DNA of 12,694 nucleotides, taken from contig JALSZZ010000136.1 in assembly GCA_027075825.1 (NCBI GenBank), positions 1 to 12,694 of the forward strand, written 5' to 3'. Numbering within the stretch: the first letter of the stretch is position 1; each line of letters opens with the position of its first letter. Made by a program: the position numbers and the translations under genes. Origin of the DNA: Mariprofundaceae bacterium (GTDB taxonomy: Bacteria > Pseudomonadota > Zetaproteobacteria > Mariprofundales > Mariprofundaceae). Below the pieces are notes generated by a model. That model made no database searches. It saw only the letters and a list, made by a program, of their open reading frames with translations, and was not told the origin of the DNA. Below, piece by piece: positions 1-4,846 of this stretch.

Positions 1-370
1 GCAGGCGTTCCGGGGCAACATACAGCAGATCCAGTTCTCCCGACTCAAAACGACTGAGTACTTCACGCGATTCAGCGGATTTTAACGATGAATTGTAATA
101 AGCAGCATTCACGCCACAGCGCACCAGCGCATCCACCTGATCTTTCATCAGCGAGATCAGCGGCGATACGACAATACCCGTGCCTTCACGCATAATTGAC
201 GGAATCTGATAGCACAGCGATTTACCGCCGCCTGTCGGCATCAGGACGAAGGCATCCTTGCCATCAAGTTGAGCGCAGATGATCTCTTCCTGCATGGGGC
301 GGAAGGCATCATAGCCAAATGATTCTTTGAGCACCTTGCGGGCTTGTTCTTTCACTTTTTTCGTAGCCAT
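1..370 (-). CDS. recQ: ATP-dependent DNA helicase RecQ, N-terminal part (runs off the window)
   Basis: RecQ is a superfamily 2, 3'-to-5' DNA helicase acting in recombination repair and stalled-fork processing. Translating the minus strand from the ATG at 370 gives about 123 residues before the window edge. Residues 18-27 (FGYDAFRPMQ) form the RecQ Q-motif region that contacts ATP. Residues 44-51 (MPTGGGKS) are the Walker A loop, followed by LCYQIP as in RecQ. Residues 68-81 (VVSPLISLMKDQVD) are helicase motif Ia, and the visible end reads LLYVAPERL, also RecQ-typical. The DExH box and the RQC and HRDC domains would lie beyond the window. The start aligns with the known RecQ N-terminus, but no Shine-Dalgarno sequence precedes it. 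It is divergent from hsp20. The family call is firm; completeness downstream cannot be judged. Confidence 0.95.
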   Translation of the reverse strand, partial: MATKKVKEQARKVLKESFGYDAFRPMQEEIICAQLDGKDAFVLMPTGGGKSLCYQIPSIMREGTGIVVSPLISLMKDQVDALVRCGVNAAYYNSSLKSAESREVLSRFESGELDLLYVAPERL

Positions 371-377
371 AATTAAT

Positions 378-405
378 ATGGTAGTCAGAAAGGAAAGGCT
401 GTCAA
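378..405 (-). promoter_or_regulatory. Candidate recQ promoter, possibly giving a leaderless mRNA
   Basis: Read on the minus strand, a perfect -35 TTGACA (405-400) is followed after 16 bases by TACCAT (383-378), which matches TATAAT at four of six positions. Only 7 bases separate this -10 from the recQ ATG at 370, so transcription would begin at or next to the start codon. An alternative -10, CATATT at 380-375, has a 19-base spacer. This is inference from sequence only. Confidence 0.4.
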
Positions 406-473
406 CACAGCCGCTCTGCGAGGGCGAGACCAAAAGTGTGAGATGTTTGCACTGAATACTAAAAACAAGGTGG

Positions 474-503
474 TTCGGGGCCAGAGGCCCCTCCTACAGG
501 GGG
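474..503 (-). repeat. REP-like palindrome 1 (minus orientation)
   Basis: On the plus strand GGGGCC (477-482), loop AGA and GGCCCC (486-491) form a perfect 6-bp stem. Read on the minus strand the element begins TGTAGGAGGGG and ends CCCCGAA. This has the 5' GTAG foot and GTAGGAG...CGAA frame of widespread proteobacterial REP sequences. Confidence 0.8.
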
Positions 504-556
504 ACACACGCACCGCAGAAGCGTCCGTCACACCCCGCACCACGATGGATGCCGAA

Positions 557-582
557 TGTAGGAGCGGTCTCCAGACCGCGAA
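557..582 (+). repeat. REP-like palindrome 2 (plus orientation)
   Basis: The element reads TGTAGGAG, then GCGGTCT and AGACCGC (564-570 with 573-579) as a perfect inverted repeat, then GAA. It shares the GTAGGAG foot and CGAA end with REP 1 but has a different stem, so it is a second variant in opposite orientation. Confidence 0.8.
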
Positions 583-609
583 CCGCATCCGTTCACCATT
601 TTCCAAGGG

Positions 610-639
610 TTCGGGGCCAGAGGCCCCTCCTACAGGGGG
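610..639 (-). repeat. REP-like palindrome 3 (minus orientation)
   Basis: Identical to REP 1 over its full length, with stem GGGGCC (613-618) and GGCCCC (622-627) around loop AGA. It opens the second 136-bp unit. Confidence 0.8.
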
Positions 640-692
640 ACATACGCACCGCAGAAGCGCCCGTCACGCCGCGAACCACGATGGATTCCGAA

Positions 693-718
693 TGCAGGAG
701 CGGTCTCCAGACCGCGAA
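693..718 (+). repeat. REP-like palindrome 4 (plus orientation, altered foot)
   Basis: Same as REP 2 apart from one base: the GTAG foot has become GCAG (694-697). The stem is intact. Confidence 0.78.
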
Positions 719-745
719 CTCCATCCGACCGCCATCTTCCAACGA

Positions 746-773
746 TTCGGGGCCAGAGGCCCCTCCTGCAGGG
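746..773 (-). repeat. REP-like palindrome 5 (minus orientation, altered foot)
   Basis: Stem GGGGCC (749-754) and GGCCCC (758-763) is intact, but the foot read on the minus strand is GCAG instead of GTAG. It opens the truncated third unit, about 30 bp upstream of the hsp20 -35 box. Confidence 0.78.
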
Positions 774-804
774 ATAATCACATGCACCGCAAGCATAAAA
801 AGCA

Positions 805-835
805 CTTGAATTGCTGGCAGACCATACCTATAAAT
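805..835 (+). promoter_or_regulatory. hsp20 promoter, sigma-70-like with a sigma-32-like -35
   Basis: TTGAAT (806-811) and TATAAA (829-834) are separated by exactly 17 bases, a good sigma-70 geometry. The -35 lies in CTTGAA (805-810), which is also the core of the heat-shock sigma-32 -35 element. CCTATAAAT (827-835) is only a partial match to the sigma-32 -10. Predicted transcription start is near 841, giving a leader of about 50 nt. The assignment of sigma factor is inference. Confidence 0.55.
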
Positions 836-877
836 ATAGTGCGCCGGGAGGAAGGCCCGGTGGTGAAATTATCGCAC

Positions 878-885
878 AAAGGAGG
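878..885 (+). promoter_or_regulatory. Ribosome binding site of hsp20
   Basis: AAAGGAGG (878-885), followed by T, is a near-perfect complement of the 16S rRNA 3' end and sits 5 bases before the ATG at 891. It fixes the start codon and implies high translation once transcribed. Confidence 0.85.
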
Positions 886-890
886 TCATT

Positions 891-1319
891 ATGAGTATTG
901 CACGCTGGAATCCATGGAGCGAACTCGAAAGCATGAACCAGCGTATCAGCCGCCTGCTGGATCAGACACAGGGCAGACTCGCCACTGAGGAGGATAGCTG
1001 GGTTCCCTCAGTGGACATCAGGGAAACGGATGACGCGCTGCTCGTGCAGGCTGAACTTCCCGGTATCGACAAAAAGGATGTACGTCTGGAGGTGAAGGAT
1101 GGCATCCTGACGCTCTCCGGCGAACGTCGTTATGAAAAGACGGTTGAGGATGAGAATGTGCATCGTGTAGAGCGGGCTTATGGCAAGTTTTCCCGCAGTT
1201 TCTCCCTGCCCAACAATGTTGATACCAATGCCGTTGAGGCCAGCATGAAGGATGGTGTGCTGAGCGTTCGCCTGCCCAAGGCTGAGACAGCCAAACCGAA
1301 AGCCATTAGCATCGATTGA
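891..1319 (+). CDS. Small heat-shock protein, Hsp20/alpha-crystallin family
   Basis: A 142-residue ATP-independent holdase chaperone that should bind unfolding proteins in the cytoplasm and hand them to DnaK/ClpB. Residues 1-38 are the variable N-terminal arm (MSIARWNPWSELE is typical of class A bacterial Hsp20). Residues 39 to about 131 are the alpha-crystallin domain, starting VPSVDIRETDDAL and containing ELPGIDKKDV at 55-64. The conserved DGVLSVRLPK lies at 121-130. The C-terminal I-x-I motif that docks neighbouring subunits is I139-S-I141. Length is normal for the family. It is a single-gene transcription unit with its own promoter, strong ribosome binding site and terminator, and is the only plus-strand gene here. 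Heat-shock control is suggested by the CTTGAA -35 but not proven. Confidence 0.95.
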   Translation: MSIARWNPWSELESMNQRISRLLDQTQGRLATEEDSWVPSVDIRETDDALLVQAELPGIDKKDVRLEVKDGILTLSGERRYEKTVEDENVHRVERAYGKFSRSFSLPNNVDTNAVEASMKDGVLSVRLPKAETAKPKAISID

Positions 1320-1347
1320 GTATAACGACTTTTCAGCCGTTATCTCC

Positions 1348-1381
1348 CGAAGGGGCCGCTTCAGCGGCTCCTTCGTTTTTT
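1348..1381 (+). terminator. Rho-independent terminator of hsp20
   Basis: CGAAGGGGCCGC (1348-1359) pairs with GCGGCTCCTTCG (1364-1375) around a TTCA tetraloop, a 12-bp stem with one G-U pair. Six T (1376-1381) follow directly. It begins 29 bases after the hsp20 stop. There is no T-run on the other side, so it should not stop the converging minus-strand transcript. Confidence 0.93.
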
Positions 1382-1390
1382 GATCACCAA

Positions 1391-2239
1391 CTAAAACAAA
1401 CGCACTGAAAGGCCGTATGACCGAAGTTGTTCAACCGTGTGCTGTATAAGCGCCTCGGGAAGCGGCGACAAAAACTTTGCAAGCGGCTGTTGCGATGGAC
1501 GTGCCAGGCCGTAAATCAACACGCCACGCAGCGGGATATGCTCGCGCTGAATGCGTTTGAGTAATTGCAGCCAACTGGCGAGTCGCTCTTCGGTATGATA
1601 GCGTTGGTCGGCAAACAAACAGCTTTGAATCCATAACGGGCAGCAATCGGCCGCCTGTTGCAGACGGCTGATCACTTGTGCAGGCGACATGCGCACGCCA
1701 TTGATACGCTGCATATCATCAGGGCATCCGGCATCAATTTTGAACCACACCTCGCCATGATGGGCGGCCATGTGCCGCAAGCCTGCCTGCACATGGAGCT
1801 TGCCAGCATAAGAACCATTGGTGATCAGACGCAACGGCAATGGCGACGTTAGCATCTGCTGACTCACTGTTGTCACTGCTTCCACTACGGCCGCAAATTG
1901 CGGGCTGCTGGTGGGTTCGCCATCACCGGAAATGGCAATATCGCAGAGGCGACGCTGACCTTCCGGCACCCGTTGCGACATGAAATCGCCATATAACACG
2001 GCCTGCAACAACTCTTGCAGTTCCTGCCTGAGCAGTGCAATATCAATCACCGGCGCATGACCGCGTTGCAAACCCGGCACCTGACAATACACGCACTGCC
2101 AGTTACAGCGGCGGTTGGGGTTAAGGTTAATGCCAATGGATACCCCGCCAGCCCGCCGTGATACCACCGGATACACATAGCGCATTCTTGCACTGTTGCG
2201 GTCATGATCGCTGACTGAAAGCAGTGTTGTCTTCGCCAT
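1391..2239 (-). CDS. Radical SAM protein of unknown substrate
   Basis: A 282-residue radical S-adenosylmethionine enzyme. The cluster-binding CX3CX2C is C45-NWQ-C49-VY-C52, where F/Y before the last Cys is typical. SGDGEPT at 104-110 corresponds to the GGE-type SAM-binding motif seen as GxGEPT in the COG0731-like Fe-S oxidoreductase group. ITNGS at about 149-153 fits the next barrel strand. The protein ends shortly after the barrel, with no extra Cys-rich domain that would reveal a substrate. Its ATG overlaps the gmhB stop by one base (TGATG), so it is probably translated by re-initiation from gmhB. It is the last gene of the minus-strand series and converges on hsp20; no terminator of its own was found. 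The family is certain; the reaction is not known to me. Confidence 0.9.
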   Translation of the reverse strand: MAKTTLLSVSDHDRNSARMRYVYPVVSRRAGGVSIGINLNPNRRCNWQCVYCQVPGLQRGHAPVIDIALLRQELQELLQAVLYGDFMSQRVPEGQRRLCDIAISGDGEPTSSPQFAAVVEAVTTVSQQMLTSPLPLRLITNGSYAGKLHVQAGLRHMAAHHGEVWFKIDAGCPDDMQRINGVRMSPAQVISRLQQAADCCPLWIQSCLFADQRYHTEERLASWLQLLKRIQREHIPLRGVLIYGLARPSQQPLAKFLSPLPEALIQHTVEQLRSYGLSVRLF

Positions 2240-2784
2240 CAGTCCAGCAGGAAGGCTACGGCAGCGGCAAGGTCAGGGTAAACCTCAAGACCGGGGTACA
2301 AGGCGCGCGCTTCTTTGGCAACCGCTGTTGCGTCTGTATAGCCGCTTTCCACCAGGATCGGGCGAACACCGGCAGCCAGCGCCGCCTGCACATCCCGCAG
2401 CGAATCGCCAATCATCATGGCTTGTTCAGGCTGCACGCGGCATGCATGCAGGGCCTGTTTTACCAGTCCCGGCCTGGGTTTGCGACAATCACAGTTTGCC
2501 GCTGGCGCATGCGGGCAATAAGCTGTGTGCTGAAGGGCACCACCGGCACTGCTTATTGCCCGCAGCATTTTATCATGAATGGCCGTAAAGGTTGCCGCAT
2601 CCAGCATGCCGCGCCCACGCGCTGACTGGTTGCTGACCACGGCGACGGCTATGCCAGCCTGATGCAGACGTGCTATGGCCTCAAGACTGCCAGGAATCGG
2701 CTGCCATTGCTCAGGGGTGAGAATATAATCGGGAGAATCGGCATTGATCACGCCGTCACGGTCAAGCAAAACCGCTTGCGGCAT
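2239..2784 (-). CDS. gmhB: D-glycero-beta-D-manno-heptose 1,7-bisphosphate 7-phosphatase
   Basis: GmhB removes the 7-phosphate from heptose 1,7-bisphosphate in the ADP-L-glycero-D-manno-heptose pathway that supplies LPS inner core. The 181 residues form a HAD phosphatase of the histidinol-phosphatase-like branch. The nucleophile and acid-base pair are D8 and D10 in LLDRDGVIN. SNQS at 51-54 is HAD motif II. The GmhB zinc site is visible as C90, H92, C98 and C100 in CPHAPAANCDCRKP, with K102 as motif III. GDSLRD at 126-131 supplies the metal-binding Asp. No clear Shine-Dalgarno sequence precedes the ATG, but the length and N-terminus match the family. It follows lapB by 67 bp and overlaps the radical-SAM gene. 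A histidinol phosphatase is the alternative, but no his genes are near and the LPS context favours GmhB. Confidence 0.92.
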   Translation of the reverse strand: MPQAVLLDRDGVINADSPDYILTPEQWQPIPGSLEAIARLHQAGIAVAVVSNQSARGRGMLDAATFTAIHDKMLRAISSAGGALQHTAYCPHAPAANCDCRKPRPGLVKQALHACRVQPEQAMMIGDSLRDVQAALAAGVRPILVESGYTDATAVAKEARALYPGLEVYPDLAAAVAFLLD

Positions 2785-2851
2785 GGAAGTGTTGTTCTGC
2801 GGGTTGGTGTGTTTTGTGGTGTGAATAGCGCGTTCCTCTGTTGTGTTTCTT

Positions 2852-3970
2852 TCAGTCGATGGCTTGTGTCGTCAGCGTATGCAGGCCCATACAGCCCCAG
2901 CGCATGCACTGTGGACACTGCCAGCGCAATTCAGCGATGCGTACCCCGCAATACTGACAGCTAAAACGCTTTAAGGATTGTCGCCAGTTTTGCGCATGCT
3001 GCTGCAGGGACTCGTCAGAGCCAAAAATCGCTGTCAGGCGCAATGCCTCACTGAGATTGGACGGCTGCCATGCCAGTTGTTCGCGTAATTGTGTTGCAGC
3101 GACAAGTCCTTGATGTTCGGCACACAATTCCAGCCAGCTTAAGGCCAGTTCGCTTTGCCGGGTCAGCGTCCATTGTTCCAGGAAAAAGCCTTTCTGTTTG
3201 TCCGCCAGTTCCGGTAACAGCAGAAATAGCCATTCGGGTAATTGTCTGGCCATGCTTTCCAGCGCTGCTGCGAGTTCCTGTTGCTGTTCGCACAAGCGAA
3301 TATTCAACAAATGAGCATGCACACAACAGCTATCCCTGTGTAATGCTTCGCTCTGCCATGCTCTTGCCTGTTCCATCTGTTGTGCCTGAAGTGCTTCTTC
3401 AGCCATGGCTGCCAGCAGATAGGCGTGGTGGAGTGATGCCGGTTGCTGGCTTAAGCGGGAAATGCGCTGCAACAAATCAATGGCTTGTTGCCATTCATGG
3501 CTTTGTTCATGGATACTCAGCAAGCCTTGCAAGGAAGGCAGATGGTCACTGCGCACCTCAAGCACTTTGTGGTAGTGGCGGATGGCACGATCAAGCAGAC
3601 CGCCTTTATGAAAATCGGTGGCCAGGGCAAACTGCGCCTGTACATACAATTCAGGATCAACATTGGGGCGCGCCAGAATATTCTGATGAATGCGTACCGC
3701 CCGGCCAAATTCACCTCTGCTGCGGAACATTTCGCCAAGAAACATATAGACTTCGGTGGTTTCTGAACGCAGCCGGGCAACTTTTACGACTTCCTGCAAA
3801 GCCAGATCCGGCTCGTCAGCCAGCATGAAATTCAGGCCTTTAAGCAGTGGCTGAATACGCTCATCTTCCTGTTGCTGGTGGTTTTCATCATTTTTTTCCA
3901 GCTGATACCAATAAAGAACTGACAGCACGACCAGTACGGCAAGCAGCACGGAAATCAGCAATGAAATCAA
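2852..3970 (-). CDS. lapB: Lipopolysaccharide assembly protein LapB (YciM), TTG start
   Basis: LapB is an inner-membrane anchored TPR protein that, in E. coli, links the FtsH protease to LpxC and so limits lipid A synthesis. The 372 residues (389 in E. coli) show a membrane anchor at about 2-21, then LLKGLNFMLADEPDLAL at 42-58, a LapB hallmark. TPR helices run to about 330. A C-terminal rubredoxin-like zinc site is formed by C338, C341, C352 and C355. The start is TTG at 3970. It overlaps the lapA stop as TTGA and has AGGA (3980-3977) 6 bases upstream. The next in-frame ATG (residue 49) would delete the membrane anchor, so TTG is preferred. Its place after lapA and before gmhB puts LPS control and LPS sugar synthesis side by side. 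Confidence 0.95.
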   Translation of the reverse strand: MISLLISVLLAVLVVLSVLYWYQLEKNDENHQQQEDERIQPLLKGLNFMLADEPDLALQEVVKVARLRSETTEVYMFLGEMFRSRGEFGRAVRIHQNILARPNVDPELYVQAQFALATDFHKGGLLDRAIRHYHKVLEVRSDHLPSLQGLLSIHEQSHEWQQAIDLLQRISRLSQQPASLHHAYLLAAMAEEALQAQQMEQARAWQSEALHRDSCCVHAHLLNIRLCEQQQELAAALESMARQLPEWLFLLLPELADKQKGFFLEQWTLTRQSELALSWLELCAEHQGLVAATQLREQLAWQPSNLSEALRLTAIFGSDESLQQHAQNWRQSLKRFSCQYCGVRIAELRWQCPQCMRWGCMGLHTLTTQAID

Positions 3971-4326
3971 AGATCGTCCTGTAGCGGCATGGTGCGGAGA
4001 TTATCGAGTTCCTGCTGCAAACATGCATTTTCCCGGCGTAAGCGGGCAATCTCACGTTTGTGTTTGTGACGGGAAAAACTCAGCGCGATGACACCGCCGA
4101 CAAAGCCGACGGCAAAAGCGACAAACACAGGGATGTAAAGCGGCATCGGGGAAGAGTTAAAAGAGAGAAAGTGAAGCTCAACCTGCTGACGATTGCCCAG
4201 CGAAAAAAAGACAGCCAGTACGCTCAGCAGCAACACCAGCAAAAGGTTGCTGATATTGCTGCCAAGCCTTGTCGCAGGCTTTGCAGGCACCTCAGGCCGC
4301 ATTGCAGAGGAATGCCCTTCAGGCAT
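3967..4326 (-). CDS. lapA: Lipopolysaccharide assembly protein LapA (DUF1049)
   Basis: A small inner-membrane protein that works with LapB in LPS assembly. Of 119 residues, two membrane helices are visible at about 26-44 and 63-85. The DUF1049-typical stretch SLGNRQQVELHF lies between them, and a charged coiled-coil-like tail follows at about 88-112. The ATG at 4326 overlaps ihfB by 8 bases and gives about 20 more N-terminal residues than E. coli LapA. The ATG at 4302 (residue 9) is a plausible alternative, and neither has a well-placed Shine-Dalgarno sequence. The stop overlaps lapB by 4 bases, so LapA and LapB are probably made in a fixed ratio. Confidence 0.9.
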   Translation of the reverse strand: MPEGHSSAMRPEVPAKPATRLGSNISNLLLVLLLSVLAVFFSLGNRQQVELHFLSFNSSPMPLYIPVFVAFAVGFVGGVIALSFSRHKHKREIARLRRENACLQQELDNLRTMPLQDDL

Positions 4327-4597
4327 CTACGCGTTCGCGCATTTCCTTGCCCGGTTTGAAATGAGGCATGTGTTTTGCCGGCACCATCACGGTTTCGCCG
4401 GTTTTCGGGTTCCGGCCACGCCGCGCCCGCCGCGCCTTGGTTGAAAAACTGCCAAAACCGCGCAGTTCAACGCGCCTGCCTTTGGCCAGCTCGGCAATAA
4501 TGGCCTCAAGTACTGTGTTGACGACTACATCAATTTCTTCCTGCTCGAAACCGTGATGTTTATCAGTCAAAACAGCAATCAACTCAGATTTTGTCAT
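4319..4597 (-). CDS. ihfB: Integration host factor subunit beta
   Basis: IHF is a heterodimeric DNA-bending protein (IhfA with IhfB) that shapes the nucleoid and assists recombination, replication and sigma-54 promoters. With the start used here it has 92 residues and begins MTKSELI, exactly as E. coli IHF beta. Residues 45-51 (LRGFGSF) are the HU/IHF signature. GRNPKTGE at 61-68 is the DNA-intercalating arm region, and PHFKPGKE near the C-terminus is IHF beta-like. An ATG two codons earlier (4603) is only 2 bases from the G-run, so 4597, with 8-base spacing, is favoured. It sits downstream of rpsA, the classic rpsA-ihfB order. HU is the alternative, but the GRNPKTGE/HFKPGKE pair and the location argue for IHF beta. 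Confidence 0.94.
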   Translation of the reverse strand: MTKSELIAVLTDKHHGFEQEEIDVVVNTVLEAIIAELAKGRRVELRGFGSFSTKARRARRGRNPKTGETVMVPAKHMPHFKPGKEMRERVDA

Positions 4598-4605
4598 TGT
4601 CATTT

Positions 4606-4610
4606 CCCCC
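4606..4610 (-). promoter_or_regulatory. Ribosome binding site deciding the ihfB start
   Basis: Read on the minus strand, GGGGG (4610-4606) lies 8 bases before the ATG at 4597 but only 2 before the ATG at 4603. This supports the shorter form. Confidence 0.5.
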
Positions 4611-4670
4611 GCGCTGAGAATATGTTAACAGGCAGACACCTGCTGTCTTCGGCCTGATCTTGCGACACAG

Positions 4671-4839
4671 GCCAAGAGTCTGTCGGACTTTGACAAATCT
4701 GCTGTGAAAAACCGGATATTGGCCAAATATTCGCCCTGTTTTTGTTAAATAGCGCTGCTACTTACCGCCAACAGGTCGTACATCTGGCTCAATCCCGTCA
4801 TTTCTCGTGACGATTGCCAACGTCCGACAGGCTCCTGGC
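4671..4839. repeat. Imperfect 22-bp inverted repeat bracketing the rpsA-ihfB spacer
   Basis: The left arm, 4671-4692, and the reverse complement of the right arm, 4818-4839, agree at 19 of 22 positions and share the core CTGTCGGAC. The arms enclose 125 bp, and the whole spans 169 bp of the 249-bp gap. No flanking target duplication and no reading frame are seen inside. Smaller hairpins are also present: GGCCTG/CAGGCC (4651-4673), AGACA/TGTCT (4634-4648) and CGTCA/TGACG (4796-4812). None has a T-run typical of a terminator. It could be a MITE-like remnant or an RNA structure after rpsA. Confidence 0.6.
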
Positions 4840-4846
4840 GATATGG

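Larger units (their letters stand above)
474..793. repeat. 136-bp tandem repeat, about 2.3 copies, carrying REP-like palindromes
   Basis: Unit 1 (474-609) and unit 2 (610-745) are both exactly 136 bp and align without gaps, with about 15 mismatches by hand count (near 89% identity). A third, truncated unit (746 to about 793) matches the first 40 or so bases with a small indel, then diverges. Each full unit has one REP in minus orientation, a spacer of about 53 bp, one REP in plus orientation and a spacer of about 27 bp. This array makes up most of the 520-bp gap between recQ and hsp20. The remainder is the candidate recQ promoter (378-405), about 70 bp with nothing recognised (406-473), and the hsp20 promoter and leader (794-890). 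Reading frames across the array show no protein-like sequence. Confidence 0.9.

Noticed and set aside
841..890. RNA thermometer in the hsp20 leader
   Set aside because: The only clear stem is CCGGG/CCCGG (844-860), which does not involve the ribosome binding site at 878-885. UUGCU, which resembles a ROSE motif, lies at 811-815, upstream of the predicted transcript.
443..988. Open frames across the repeat region and into hsp20 (also 549-809 and minus frames at 385-805)
   Set aside because: They simply translate the 136-bp repeats; their repeated peptide segments mirror the DNA units, they lack ribosome binding sites and one runs into the hsp20 gene in another frame.
3070..3828. 252-codon plus-strand frame opposite lapB
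   Set aside because: It is a shadow of lapB; it has no recognisable domain, no ribosome binding site, and lapB is unambiguous.
4690..4720. Plus-strand promoter with a perfect TTGACA (4690-4695)
   Set aside because: The best -10-like hexamer (GATATT) is 19 bases away and the transcript would be antisense to rpsA; no plus-strand gene follows.
4604..4846. Rho-independent terminator of rpsA
   Set aside because: Several short inverted repeats are present, but none is followed by a T-run on the minus strand.
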